Notes: generated by a model from the letters alone, not told the origin. A DNA stretch of 64,000 bases from Glaciimonas sp. (GCA_012927625.1 JABBOV010000012.1:62001-126000); one strand, 5' to 3'. Positions 29,243 to 41,134 are shown, counted from the stretch's first letter. Numbers and translations: made by a program.

Positions 29243-29497
29243 TCAGGCGCGAAAGGCAACGCCAATCAGGCTTAGGACTAGCACCAACCAGCCCAGCACA
29301 ATCCAGCGCCACGGACCGGCCACACCTTGCAGCGCCATGAAGCGATCAATCACGAGACGCCCCTTGAGCAAGGTAACCAGTAATATGGGAATCATCATGG
29401 CGCGACCGGACAGGCTAGCCTCGGACAAGCTAAAAGTAATTCCCGTAAGCAGCAACAAGGCGGCCCATTGAAAGGTAGCTAATTTTATATTCGACAT
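29243..29497 (-). CDS. norF: NorF-like small membrane protein (cytochrome oxidase subunit IV type)
   Basis: 84 residues, three hydrophobic helices (about 10-24, 32-46 and 62-82). The segment MMIPILLVTLLKGRLVIDRFM is characteristic of NorF/COX4-like proteins, where a Lys-Gly-x-x-Val-Ile-Asp pattern recurs. It sits between norE and norQ, the usual place. Exact function is not established; it is needed for full NO reductase activity in some denitrifiers. Confidence 0.8.
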   Translation of the reverse strand: MSNIKLATFQWAALLLLTGITFSLSEASLSGRAMMIPILLVTLLKGRLVIDRFMALQGVAGPWRWIVLGWLVLVLSLIGVAFRA

Positions 29498-29510
29498 ATA
29501 TTCAACATAT

Positions 29511-30101
29511 TCAATGCATTACATAAATCAATGGAAACAATATGATCCAGACCAGGTCGACCATGTGCCAGTAGGCAGCGCCGGTTTCAACCCCGGCATG
29601 GTCAGTCGCGCTGTAACCGCCGCGCCACGCCTTGAGGGCAACCGCGCCCAGGATCACCATGCCGAGAATCACGTGCATGAAATGAAAAAAAGCAAGAAAC
29701 AGGTAAAACATAAAGAAAGTATTGGTCGACATCGTGATGCCGGCCTGATACTTGGCACCGAATTCGAACAGTTTGAGCACCACGAAAAAACTGCCCAATA
29801 CTATGGCTGCAACCAACCAGCGCGCACTGCTCTTGCCTTGGTCACGCCGGATGCACTCGACGGCTCTGACGACGAAATAGCTGCTGCTGATCAGTAAAAC
29901 AGTATTGATTGCACCGCTAACCCGATTCAGTTGCAACTGTGAAGCATTGAATAATGCGACATCGCCTGTACGGGCAAAAGCGTAAGCCAAAAAAAGGATG
30001 CCGAACACTAGCAGTTCGGCAAATATGAAAAACCACATGGCCAGATCGCCCGGTAATTCGCGGCTGATCTGGCGTGGCAAAGTGGGTGCACTCGTGTTCA
30101 A
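29511..30101 (-). CDS. norE: NorE-like cytochrome c oxidase subunit III family protein
   Basis: 196 residues, about five membrane helices with the heme-copper oxidase subunit III pattern: ELPGDLAMWFFIFAELLVFG near 16-35, LFLAFFHFMHVILGM near 135-149 and AAYWHMVDLVWIILFPLIY at the C-terminus. The start is a TTG at 30101 with CGGAT about 7 bp upstream; no ATG is in a suitable place. It accompanies norCB; its function in NO reduction is accessory. Confidence 0.88.
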   Translation of the reverse strand: MNTSAPTLPRQISRELPGDLAMWFFIFAELLVFGILFLAYAFARTGDVALFNASQLQLNRVSGAINTVLLISSSYFVVRAVECIRRDQGKSSARWLVAAIVLGSFFVVLKLFEFGAKYQAGITMSTNTFFMFYLFLAFFHFMHVILGMVILGAVALKAWRGGYSATDHAGVETGAAYWHMVDLVWIILFPLIYVMH

Positions 30102-30156
30102 AATACATATCCGAACCCGCCCGATCTAACTTGCCTGATCGTGCGGGTATGCAGGG

Positions 30157-31551
<1,395 letters not shown>

Positions 31552-31573
31552 TCATCTTGTCTTGATACCGGAA

Positions 31574-31999
31574 TCAACCCTCGATATTCGGCGGCCAATT
31601 ATTGGTATTGATTTCGGACGTATATTTCAGGAAATTCACCATATCATCCAGTTCTGCGTTGGTCAGATGAAACTGCGGCATTTGTCGGCGTCCAGGCGCA
31701 CCAGTGGGTTGAGACTGAATCCAAGCCTTGATGAATTCCGGGCCGCGACGTTTGTACACATTGCCCAACTCCGGGGCAAAATACGCCCCCTCACCCAGCA
31801 CCGTATGGCAGCCGATACAGTTGCGCGTCTCCCATATATGCTTGCCGCGTATTGCAGAGTCAGTCAGATTTGCGCGATTATCACGTTTTGGCAACGCAGA
31901 AACCGTGTCGAAGGTTAATGTCAGAAACAGCAAAAAGAAAAATACCGCGCCGCCATAAAAAATATTCCGGGCAGTCGACTTTGTAAATGCTGAACTCAT
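31574..31999 (-). CDS. norC: Nitric oxide reductase subunit C (cytochrome c)
   Basis: 141 residues, usual NorC length. One N-terminal membrane anchor (about 12-30) and a periplasmic mono-heme domain with CIGCH near 60-64 followed by VLGEGAYFAPELGNVYKRRG, a highly conserved NorC stretch. The axial Met is probably the one in GRRQMPQFHLT. It passes electrons from periplasmic cytochromes to NorB. First gene of the operon; the long 5' region carries an NsrR-like site at 32096 and an FNR/Dnr-type box at 32323. Confidence 0.96.
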   Translation of the reverse strand: MSSAFTKSTARNIFYGGAVFFFLLFLTLTFDTVSALPKRDNRANLTDSAIRGKHIWETRNCIGCHTVLGEGAYFAPELGNVYKRRGPEFIKAWIQSQPTGAPGRRQMPQFHLTNAELDDMVNFLKYTSEINTNNWPPNIEG

Positions 32000-32095
32000 G
32001 TCAAGTGCTTCCTTTCGTTGTAATCCGCAAAAAAAAACTTATTTGCAGTTGTTTATGTAGTGGCAGCGTGATGCTGGCCGGCTCATGATTTTTTT

Positions 32096-32118
32096 AAGAT
32101 GTAAACATAATACATGTA
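32096..32118. promoter_or_regulatory. Candidate NsrR-type operator before norC
   Basis: AAGATGTA then, at the right spacing, AATACAT match both half-sites of the NsrR palindrome (AAGATGYATTT/AAATRCATCTT as I recall it), about 17 of 23 bases. It is centred about 108 bp upstream of norC. NsrR is a known NO-sensing repressor of nor genes. Confidence 0.5.
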
Positions 32119-32322
32119 TTAGATGCGATTAATAATAAATTTTTTCGAACAAGGCATATGAACTTTTAGTGTGATTAATTGAGTGATGCCAGCAGTAAGC
32201 CAAGGTTTTAGCTATGCATCGAGCGCTGTGAAACTTTTTTAATCAAAATTTTGCGGCATGGCACGGACAGGTACTGGCCGTATCACACATGCAATGGTAA
32301 ATGTTGAAGAAGCAATCAAGCA

Positions 32323-32336
32323 TTGATACCCATCAA
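32323..32336. promoter_or_regulatory. FNR/Dnr-type box upstream of norC
   Basis: TTGATACCCATCAA is a perfect TTGAT-N4-ATCAA palindrome. On the minus strand a TACCAT hexamer lies where a class II promoter would have its -10, giving a start near 32287. The nearest gene it could drive is norC, nearly 290 nt further on, so either the leader is long or a small RNA lies between. Confidence 0.75.
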
Positions 32337-32352
32337 GAAATTTCGGATGGAA

Positions 32353-33795
32353 TTATTCAGCCGATGGTGCGCCGCCATCGCTCTCATTCTCGCCATTTCC
32401 ACCCAATAATTGTTGTGCCAGATCGGTCGGCAAGGCTTCTACAGATTTAAGCTTGCGGGTCATCTGGCGGGTGCGGGTTTCGGCGTTCTCGATATTTTTA
32501 GCCGCACGTTCCAACGTCACTTTGGTGGCGGCAAGAGCTGCGCCGAACTTGCCGAACTCGGTCTTCACCGCGCCCAGTACCTGCCACACTTCGGACGAAC
32601 GTTGTTCCAGTGCCAGCGTGCGAAAGCCCATTTGCAAGCTATTCAGCAACGCCGACAAAGTCGAAGGGCCAGCTATGGTGACGCGGTGCAGGCGCTGCAA
32701 TGCATCAGCCAGACCGGGGCGACGCATGACTTCGGCATACAACCCCTCGGTTGGCAGAAACAGGATCGCGAAGTCGGTGGTCAGCGGCGGCGACAGGTAT
32801 TTCTCAGCGATGGTTTTGGCTTCACCTAGTATCGCGCGCTCCAGTTCGCGCCCAGCCGTGGCCACGCCCTCGGCGTCGGCCCGCTCTGCAGCCTCGCTTA
32901 AACGCTCGTATTGTTCCTTCGGAAATTTGGCGTCGATCGGCATCCAGACCGGTATGCCACGGTCGTCATTGCCGGGCAGTTTGATGGCAAACTCCACCCG
33001 CGCGCCGGAGCCGGGAATGGTTTCCACGTTCTTGGCGTACTGCTCGGAAGTCAGCATTTGTTCCAGCAACATGCCCAGTTGCACTTCGCCCCAAGTGCCG
33101 CGCGATTTAACGTTGGTCAGTACGCGTTTCAGGTCGCCTACACCGATAGCCAACGTTTGCATCTCACCTAGCCCTTGATGCACTTTTTCCAGACGGTCTG
33201 ACACCAGCTTGAAAGATTCGCCCAAGCGCTGCTCCAGGGTGGCGTGCAGCTTCTCATCCACCGTTTTGCGCATCTCTTCCAACTTGCTGGCGTTATCGGT
33301 TTGCAAATCCTTGATTCTGGCTTCCAGCGTGGCGCGCACTTCAGCCATGCGCTGGGCGTTGGATTCTGTCAGGGTCGCCAACGACTGATGGATCGTGTTG
33401 CCAAAGCGCTGCAGCGAGCCGGACTGCTCCTCGCGCCCGACTTGCGCCTGCAGCAGCATGGCCTGGCGCATCGTTTCGAGTTGCTGACCGAAGGCGTCGA
33501 TTTGCTTATTCTGCACCGTCGCCACACTGGTGAGCTGGGCCGCGAAAGTCTGATGGAACTGGGCAAAATTATGCGTCAATTCTTCCCGCGTACCTTGGGC
33601 GGTCTGCTGCACCTGAGAGCGTAATTCGCGCTCAGTGCGCTCGCTGGTATTTTGTTGATGTTGTTGTAAATTGTGCTGCAATTGCGCGATCTCAGGCCCG
33701 ACATCCACTGCGCGTTTGCGCAGTAACAGGAAAATTTGCAAAATAACGATGATTGTGGCGAGCAGTAGCAAGAGGATAAGTTCGGTCTGGATCAT
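32353..33795 (-). CDS. rmuC: DNA recombination protein RmuC homologue
   Basis: 480 residues. An N-terminal membrane helix (about 5-27, LILLLLATIIVILQIFLLL) is followed by a long coiled coil (about 35-200, rich in Gln/Glu/Arg). The RmuC nuclease-like domain (about 215-440) has RGTWGEVQLGMLLEQML near 236-252, PVWMPIDAKFPKEQYERL near 281-298 and FLPTEGLYAEV. RmuC limits DNA inversion at short inverted repeats in E. coli, though its enzymology is poorly known. It stands alone between the norC control region and a palindromic repeat. Confidence 0.93.
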   Translation of the reverse strand: MIQTELILLLLLATIIVILQIFLLLRKRAVDVGPEIAQLQHNLQQHQQNTSERTERELRSQVQQTAQGTREELTHNFAQFHQTFAAQLTSVATVQNKQIDAFGQQLETMRQAMLLQAQVGREEQSGSLQRFGNTIHQSLATLTESNAQRMAEVRATLEARIKDLQTDNASKLEEMRKTVDEKLHATLEQRLGESFKLVSDRLEKVHQGLGEMQTLAIGVGDLKRVLTNVKSRGTWGEVQLGMLLEQMLTSEQYAKNVETIPGSGARVEFAIKLPGNDDRGIPVWMPIDAKFPKEQYERLSEAAERADAEGVATAGRELERAILGEAKTIAEKYLSPPLTTDFAILFLPTEGLYAEVMRRPGLADALQRLHRVTIAGPSTLSALLNSLQMGFRTLALEQRSSEVWQVLGAVKTEFGKFGAALAATKVTLERAAKNIENAETRTRQMTRKLKSVEALPTDLAQQLLGGNGENESDGGAPSAE

Positions 33796-33828
33796 GAGAT
33801 GGGTACACGTAAAAGAGGGAGAGAATAA

Positions 33829-33910
33829 GTAGGTTGGGTTAGCGCAGCGTAACCCGACGTTCCCAGCCGAAAATGTCGGGTTACGCGATAAAGCCGCTAA
33901 CCCGACCTAC
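33829..33910. repeat. Nested palindromic repeat between rmuC and the globin gene
   Basis: Outer arms 33829-33844 (GTAGGTTGGGTTAGCG) and 33895-33910 pair with one mismatch. Inner arms 33847-33858 (GCGTAACCCGAC) and 33875-33886 pair perfectly. All arms share the GGGTTA/TAACCC word. The right end supplies the TAG stop of the globin gene. Such elements are common in betaproteobacterial spacers. Confidence 0.85.
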
Positions 33911-34326
33911 GCACCATGCACCGGGCATTCTGCCTTGTTGCGCATCCAGTCAGCGGTTTTATAGAACGATTCCATCAGACGCAATTGCAGCGACTCATCG
34001 ACTTCTCTATCTTGTAATGCCCACGCCATGCAGCGCAGCCACTGATCGCGCTCATCCGAAGCAATTGGAAACGGCAAATGGCGGGCGCGCAAACGCGGAT
34101 GGCCGATCCGCTCGACATATAAATCAGGACCGCCCATCCAGCCTGATAAAAACCAGTACAGCTTGTCGCGCGTGTCATTGAGCTGGGGCGGATGCAGTTT
34201 GCGAATGCCGGAAAATTCCGGCTCCAACTCCATCAAATCATAAAAACGATCCACCAATTCACGCAGCTTGGAAGCGCCACCGATCAGATCAAAGGTGGAG
34301 AATGCAGAGGATTCTTCAGTTGTCAT
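33907..34326 (-). CDS. Group II truncated hemoglobin-like protein
   Basis: 139 residues with the 2/2 globin pattern: GGASKLRELVDRFYDLM near 16-32 (helix B region with Tyr), HPPQLNDTRDKLYWFLSGWMGGPDLY near 45-70, and the proximal His region HPRLRARHLPFPI near 76-88, ending with WLRCMAWAL. Group II globins bind O2 and NO and take part in oxygen or reactive-nitrogen handling, which would suit a denitrifier; the function here is inferred. The C-terminal codons abut a palindromic repeat. The next gene upstream ends 12 bp before its start, so the two may be co-transcribed. Confidence 0.85.
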   Translation of the reverse strand: MTTEESSAFSTFDLIGGASKLRELVDRFYDLMELEPEFSGIRKLHPPQLNDTRDKLYWFLSGWMGGPDLYVERIGHPRLRARHLPFPIASDERDQWLRCMAWALQDREVDESLQLRLMESFYKTADWMRNKAECPVHGA

Positions 34327-34338
34327 GGGGGTAGTTTC

Positions 34339-36843
34339 TCAGGCGTCACGCAAGGTTTCCAGCGGCGGCCGATTCAGTACATTGCGCAGCCCAAACCAGC
34401 CTCCAATGAAGGCGCAGAGCGCACCAACAAAGATACCTGCGAGCCAAACTAACGGATTGAAGGTCCATGCAAAATCGAACACGAAGGTAGCCAGCGCCCA
34501 GCCGACGGCGGCCGCGCCGCTGGCAGCGAGCAAACCGGCCAGACTGCCGACCAGCACAAACTCAATCCATTGCGCCCGCGACAACTGCTTGCGCGTTGCG
34601 CCCAGCGCGCGCAGCAGGCTGGACTCTTGCGAGCGCTGGTCCTGGGTGCCCATCAGTGCTGCATACAACACCAGCACACCGGACGCCAGCGTGAACAAGA
34701 ACAGGAATTCGACTGCGGTAATCACTTGATCCAGTACCGTCTGAATCTGACGCAGCACGCTGCCCAAATCGACTACCGTCAGATTCGGGAAATCGCGTGT
34801 TAACTCATTGACGAAATTGCCCGCCGTAGGCGGCAGATAAAAGGCGGTTATCCAGCTTTGCGGCATGTCGGCCATCAACTTCGGGTTCAGGATCACGAAG
34901 AAATTAACCCGCATTGAACTCCAGTCCAGCTTGCGAATGCTGGTGACGGGCGCTCGCACTTTTTGGCCGCCGATGTCAAAAGTAAGCGTGTCACCCAATT
35001 GCAGGTTCAAGGTCTTGGCCAACCCTTGCTCGACTGAGGCTTCGGGCTTGGTGTCGTCATACCAGCGACCGCTGACGATTTTATTCAAGGGCGGTAAGCC
35101 CGGCATGGTGGACAAATTAAATTCGCGTTCCACCAGTCGTTTGGCGCGCTCATCCGCATAAGCTGTACCGTCAACCGCGCTATCGTTGACTTCGATCAGG
35201 CGGCCGCGAATCATCGGGTACAGGGTTGCGCCCGCGATGCCTTGCTGCGCGAAACGGGCATCAATCAGGGCTTTCTGTTCCGGCTGGATATTAATCACAA
35301 AATGATTTGGGGCATCCGCCGGCGTCGCATTGCGCCAAGCGCCGAGCAAGTCGCCACGGACTACGGTTAATAACAACAGTGCCATCAAACCCAGTGCGAG
35401 GGCGACAATCTGCACCACAGTGGCAGCAGGGCGACGCTGCAAAGAAGTCACCGCGAAACGCCAGCTTTGGCTATCGATAGCGCCGCGCAGGCTGCGTAGC
35501 GATTTCAGGCTGAGCCAGCCGATCAGAGCGAAGGCAGCCAGCCCGAGCAAAAATGCCGCTGCCGTAATCAGGCCCAGCTTGGCATCGCCGGCCTGCCACA
35601 ATAACAGTGCGACAAACACTGCTCCGCCAAGGCCATAGGTTGCCAGCGCCATCGGTTTAGGCGCTTCTTGTTCGCGCCGGATCACGCGATTGTGCGGCAC
35701 ATTGCGCAGTTGCAAAATCGGCGGTAATGCAAAGCCGATCAATAGCAGCAAGCCAGTGGCAACACCTTGCAATGCTGGCAAGATGGACGCGGGCGGCAAT
35801 GATTTCGATACCAGTTGCCCGAGCCATTCCAGTAGAACGAAATGAGCGGCAAAGCCGGTCAGCACGCCCAGCACACTGCCCGCCAAGCCGATCAGGAGGA
35901 ATTCATTCAGATACAGCAGCGTAACTTCACTCTGGGTCAAGCCCAGGCAGCGCAGCATCGCGCAAGCATCCAGATGGCGCACCATGAAGCGCCGTGCCGC
36001 CATCGCAATTGCCACTGCTGCCAGCATCGCCGACAACAGCCCGACCAGAGACAGGAACTGGCCAGCGCGATCGAGCGTGGTGCGCATTTCCGGGCGACCG
36101 GATTCCAGCGACTCCAGCGCAACGCCTTTGCGGTCCTCGGTCTCGATGCGTTGCTGTATCCAACTCTGAAAGGCGCGCGTCGCCAGCGGCTCGCCGGCTA
36201 CTTGCAAGCGATAGGTCAGACGCGAACCGGGCTGCACCAGATTGGTTGCCGCCAGGTCAGTCACCGCGATCATCACGCGCGGCGAAAAACTCATGAAACC
36301 TGAGCCGCGATCCGGTTCGGCCGCAATCAGTTTGGAAATTGTAAATACCTTGTCGCCCAGCTTTAGCGGGCTGCCGATCACTAGCTTCAAGTTGGTCAGC
36401 AACACCGGATCGACCCATACCGTGCCGGGTGCGGGAATCGCGCGCGTGACATTCTCCGGCCCATTGATCTGATCGAAAACCGTCATGCTGCCGCGCAATG
36501 GATAATTGGTTGAGACCGCCTTGAGCGCGGTCAACTGCGATACGGAATCACTGCCCTGTCCTGCCGTTGCCATGCTGGGAAAAGTTACGGTATCGGCCAA
36601 TTTAAGGCCACGTCGCTGCGCCTCGGCACGCCAGGCTGCATCAATGGGTTGATCGGCCCGTACCAGTAAATCGGCACCGATCAGTTGCAGCGCATCGCGT
36701 TCCAGCCCGGTACGCATACGGTCAACAAAAAAGCCGACTGAAGACAAGGCAGCAACGGCCACCACCAATGCAATCAGCAGAAAACGCAACTCACCGGCAC
36801 GCCAATCGCGCAACGTCATGCGCAAGGATTGTTTAAAAATCAA
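34339..36843 (-). CDS. Large FtsX-type ABC transporter permease (YbbP-like)
   Basis: 834 residues. Topology of YbbP-type permeases: one N-terminal helix (about 20-42), a periplasmic domain of about 220 residues, a block of FtsX-type helices (about 270-430 with QFLSLVGLLSAMLAAVAIAM), a second periplasmic domain (about 515-700) and three C-terminal helices ending GWFGLRNVLNRPPLETLRDA. Such permeases normally pair with a LolD/YbbA-like ATPase, sometimes next to an esterase gene; neither is in the window beside it. The exported substrate is unknown; lipophilic or lipoprotein-like cargo is possible. Confidence 0.88.
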   Translation of the reverse strand: MIFKQSLRMTLRDWRAGELRFLLIALVVAVAALSSVGFFVDRMRTGLERDALQLIGADLLVRADQPIDAAWRAEAQRRGLKLADTVTFPSMATAGQGSDSVSQLTALKAVSTNYPLRGSMTVFDQINGPENVTRAIPAPGTVWVDPVLLTNLKLVIGSPLKLGDKVFTISKLIAAEPDRGSGFMSFSPRVMIAVTDLAATNLVQPGSRLTYRLQVAGEPLATRAFQSWIQQRIETEDRKGVALESLESGRPEMRTTLDRAGQFLSLVGLLSAMLAAVAIAMAARRFMVRHLDACAMLRCLGLTQSEVTLLYLNEFLLIGLAGSVLGVLTGFAAHFVLLEWLGQLVSKSLPPASILPALQGVATGLLLLIGFALPPILQLRNVPHNRVIRREQEAPKPMALATYGLGGAVFVALLLWQAGDAKLGLITAAAFLLGLAAFALIGWLSLKSLRSLRGAIDSQSWRFAVTSLQRRPAATVVQIVALALGLMALLLLTVVRGDLLGAWRNATPADAPNHFVINIQPEQKALIDARFAQQGIAGATLYPMIRGRLIEVNDSAVDGTAYADERAKRLVEREFNLSTMPGLPPLNKIVSGRWYDDTKPEASVEQGLAKTLNLQLGDTLTFDIGGQKVRAPVTSIRKLDWSSMRVNFFVILNPKLMADMPQSWITAFYLPPTAGNFVNELTRDFPNLTVVDLGSVLRQIQTVLDQVITAVEFLFLFTLASGVLVLYAALMGTQDQRSQESSLLRALGATRKQLSRAQWIEFVLVGSLAGLLAASGAAAVGWALATFVFDFAWTFNPLVWLAGIFVGALCAFIGGWFGLRNVLNRPPLETLRDA

Positions 36844-36913
36844 TTGATCAGCCTTTCAAATCTCAACAGGGAACATAAAGGAAACGGTTCGGAACACGCC
36901 GCTGCAGTATTTA

Positions 36914-36989
36914 TATACATACCTTTGTATGCTAAAAAATGATGCCTTTTCCGCATATTAAATATGCGCAAAGTAAAAATACCCCCTAT
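36914..36989. repeat. AT-rich palindromic repeat (copy B)
   Basis: 76 bp, hairpin CCGCATATTAAATATGCG, then AAAGTAAAAATACCCCC. It aligns gap-free with copy A at 25371-25446. It lies between the permease start and the deaminase 3' end, the only copy that is not between convergent genes. Confidence 0.75.
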
Positions 36990-37031
36990 AAAATAGGGTA
37001 TTCGAAGCCCATATTTTTGACCGCACGCAAA

Positions 37032-37053
37032 GCGCGGGTTGCACCCGCCCTAC
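37032..37053. repeat. Short dispersed repeat before the deaminase 3' end
   Basis: GCGCGGGTTGCACCCGCCCTAC, near-identical to 23341-23362. It contains GCGGGT/ACCCGC pairing, so it can form a small hairpin. Confidence 0.6.
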
Positions 37054-37058
37054 AAAAT

Positions 37059-38291
<1,233 letters not shown>

Positions 38292-38306
38292 TCAGTCGTC
38301 ATTCCG

Positions 38307-39932
38307 TCAGTGGCTGGTTCCTTCCGAACGTGTGATCTTGTTATACACATTGTATTTGCCGGAAGGCTTGTTCATCGGAATGCGCTTGACTATCTGGAGC
38401 GTTTTCGCATCGTAGATGACCAGTTCACCATCATTTTCCCAGATGCTCACCACTGCATATTTACCATCGCGCGTGAATTCGGTGTGCGCGGCAATTTTGC
38501 CCGGACTGGGTTTTAATTCCCTGACGACTTCCAGCGTTTTTTTGTCGATGATCTGAATCACATCATGATGTTTGGGATCATTGAATACATCGACCCAGGC
38601 ATACGGCGTGTTCTCATGGCTGCGCATGAAAAAACCCGGCCCAAGCGTCGGTATCTGCTTTATGGTTTTCCAGGTTTTCATGTCGATCACCGACACTACG
38701 CCGTCTTTCAGGTTGGGCGTCGCCATCACTTGACGGCCCTGATAATCCCAGCTTATGCCGGAACCCAGATGCGGCAGGCCGGGTAAATCGACATCGGCAA
38801 TCTTGCGCCCGATATTCAGATCGACCACTTGACCGTGCCCGCCGCGAGAAGATCCGATCACGTGGTTATAACTCGGATCGAAAAAGAAGTCGTCCAGGAA
38901 GTCATCGAGCTTAATGCGGCGCGGTGGAAACGGTCCCTTGACGGCCACCCCTTCGCCCATTTTGTAGTCGTGTACCAAGCCGGCATAGACGGGCGGCGCT
39001 TTTTCGTCGTAACTCATTTCCCATACTTCCGGGATATCTTTGAGTGCGGCGATGAAGCTCTTGCGCGGCGCGGCGTCATACACGGCGGACACGCGTGACG
39101 ACTTGCCGTTGTCATCCTTGACATCGATTACACGGATCGGCGACAAGTCGCGGGTATCGAATGCCACCAGCGTATTCGGAAAATAATTGGCGACCATTGC
39201 GAAGCGACCATCGCTGGATACCGCCATATTGCGGGAATTGATGCCGGCACGTACTTCCGCCACCATTTTCAGATTCCAGATATCGTATTTGGCGATCCAA
39301 CCGTCGCGCGACGCAAAATACACATAGCGTCCGTCAGGTGAGAATTTCGGGCCGCCATGCAAGGCATAGCGGGTGGGAAAACGGGCAATCGGTTCAAACT
39401 TATCGCCATCCAGAATCGTCGCGTGATGGTCGCCAATTTCCACCACTACAAAAAGATTCAGCGGGTCGGCCTTGAATACCGGCTTGTTGGGCAGACTGCC
39501 CTCTTTCACGTACTCAATCCGCGATGCGCGAATTTCATCCATACCCCAGACCGGCGTCTTCGCCAGCGGCGCATAGATTAAGTCGGCAAGCGCAGTGATT
39601 TCTTGCGCAGTCAGGGTGGCGCCGAAAGCCGGCATCTGGGTCGCGATGCGGCCTTCGGTGATGGTCTTGATGGCGGCCGGACGACGTAATCGGTCCAGAT
39701 TGCCCGGCAATAAAGCCGGCCCGGTAGCGCCCAGGCGATCGGCACCGTGGCAGGAGGCGCAGTTGGCTTGATAGGTTGTGTTCACCTCAGAATTTACGCC
39801 AGCGCTCACTTCGGTATGCGCTGCTGCCGCAGCGGGCGCAGGCGAATTAGGTGCTGCTCCGGCCGAAAACGTGGCGCCGGCCAGCACCACCGTCAAGCCG
39901 GATAGCAGTTTATTTACTGACACCGGCCTCAT
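38307..39932 (-). CDS. nirN: NirN, c-type cytochrome with d1-binding beta-propeller (dihydro-heme d1 dehydrogenase)
   Basis: 541 residues. Signal peptide to about residue 26, a cytochrome c domain with CASCHG near 58-63, then an eight-bladed cytochrome cd1-type propeller (about 140-535) with ALHGGPKFSPDGRYVYFASRDGW near 188-210. It resembles NirS but is shorter; by family knowledge NirN oxidises dihydro-heme d1 in the last step of heme d1 synthesis in the periplasm. It is the last gene of the operon and overlaps nirJ by 4 bp (ATGA). Two beta-propeller relatives, nirS and nirF, lie upstream. Confidence 0.9.
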   Translation of the reverse strand: MRPVSVNKLLSGLTVVLAGATFSAGAAPNSPAPAAAAAHTEVSAGVNSEVNTTYQANCASCHGADRLGATGPALLPGNLDRLRRPAAIKTITEGRIATQMPAFGATLTAQEITALADLIYAPLAKTPVWGMDEIRASRIEYVKEGSLPNKPVFKADPLNLFVVVEIGDHHATILDGDKFEPIARFPTRYALHGGPKFSPDGRYVYFASRDGWIAKYDIWNLKMVAEVRAGINSRNMAVSSDGRFAMVANYFPNTLVAFDTRDLSPIRVIDVKDDNGKSSRVSAVYDAAPRKSFIAALKDIPEVWEMSYDEKAPPVYAGLVHDYKMGEGVAVKGPFPPRRIKLDDFLDDFFFDPSYNHVIGSSRGGHGQVVDLNIGRKIADVDLPGLPHLGSGISWDYQGRQVMATPNLKDGVVSVIDMKTWKTIKQIPTLGPGFFMRSHENTPYAWVDVFNDPKHHDVIQIIDKKTLEVVRELKPSPGKIAAHTEFTRDGKYAVVSIWENDGELVIYDAKTLQIVKRIPMNKPSGKYNVYNKITRSEGTSH

Positions 39933-41134
39933 TCTGCGGCCCTCGCGCGCCGCACTGAAATATAGGGTGCCATCTTGACCCGATCACGCTCGCCGCCGAG
40001 CCCGATTTCCGCATCCGACATGTAGCATGCAGGGTCTTCCTGCCAAGGGTCGTTTGTCAATTGCAACGCACGCACCCGGGTATTGCCGCCGCAGACATCG
40101 AAATAACTGCATTCGCCGCAACGGCCTTTAATCACACGCGGCACGGCTTTCAGGCCCGCCATCAATGGGTCGGAAGTGTCGTTCCAGATTTCGGAGAATG
40201 GCCGCTCGCGCACATTGCCCAGGTTGTGGTGCCACCAGAATGTATCGGGATGGACATTGCCGAGATTGTCGATATTGGCAACATTGACGCCCGATGAATT
40301 GCCGCCCCATTGCGCCAGTTTGGCGCGCAAACCTGCTTCCCGTTCGGGGAAATGACGGCGCACCCAGTGCAACAAATACACGCCGTCAGCATCGTTATTA
40401 CCGGTAACAAATTCCTTATCGACGCCATTCTGGATATTCTTCCAGCAGGTATCAAACATCAAATCCATCGCATTGCGGGTGGTTTCCAGGAAGGCATCAT
40501 GACCACGATTCTTGTTGCCGCGCCCGGCATAATTCAGGTGCGACAGGTAAAATTTATCGATGCCTTGGTCGTCCACCAGTTTTAGCAACGCCGGCAAATC
40601 CTTCGCGTTGTCTTGGGTCAGTGTGAAGCGCACCCCAATCTTGATGCCGGCGTCGCGGCACAATTTGACGCCATGCAGCGAAGCATCAAAGGCACCTTGC
40701 TTGCGGCGAAATATATCGTGCGTTTCGCGCAAGCCATCCAGGCTGATACCGACATAATCAAAGCCAACAGCGGCGATACGCTGGATATTCGATGCATCTA
40801 TCAGAGTGCCGTTGGTCGATAGGCCGACATAAAATCCCAACTCTTTTGCGCGTTTTGCAACATCGTAAATATCCTCGCGCAGCAACGGCTCGCCGCCCGA
40901 CAGAATCAGCACCGGTACGCCAAAACCGCGCAAATCATCCATCACGTCATGTACTTCTGCGGTACTCAATTCGCCGGCAAAATCCTTGTCAGCCGAGATC
41001 GAATAACAGTGCTTGCAGGTCAGGTTGCAGCGTCGGATCAGGTTCCAGATTACTACCGGGCCGGGCGGATTTCGCTTGGGTTGCAGTGGCGTCGGATGGG
41101 CGATTTCTCGCATGTATTGGGTAACTCGAAACAT
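39929..41134 (-). CDS. nirJ: Radical SAM heme d1 biosynthesis protein NirJ
   Basis: 401 residues. Radical-SAM motif CNLTCKHCYS near 36-45, a GGEPLL motif near 80, and a C-terminal SPASM-like auxiliary cluster motif CGECSYFDVCGGNTRVRA near 340-357. N-terminal RVTQYMREIAHPTPL is typical. It replaces the two propionate side chains of 12,18-didecarboxysiroheme in heme d1 synthesis. Lies between nirH (21 bp gap) and nirN (overlap). Confidence 0.95.
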   Translation of the reverse strand: MFRVTQYMREIAHPTPLQPKRNPPGPVVIWNLIRRCNLTCKHCYSISADKDFAGELSTAEVHDVMDDLRGFGVPVLILSGGEPLLREDIYDVAKRAKELGFYVGLSTNGTLIDASNIQRIAAVGFDYVGISLDGLRETHDIFRRKQGAFDASLHGVKLCRDAGIKIGVRFTLTQDNAKDLPALLKLVDDQGIDKFYLSHLNYAGRGNKNRGHDAFLETTRNAMDLMFDTCWKNIQNGVDKEFVTGNNDADGVYLLHWVRRHFPEREAGLRAKLAQWGGNSSGVNVANIDNLGNVHPDTFWWHHNLGNVRERPFSEIWNDTSDPLMAGLKAVPRVIKGRCGECSYFDVCGGNTRVRALQLTNDPWQEDPACYMSDAEIGLGGERDRVKMAPYISVRRARAAE

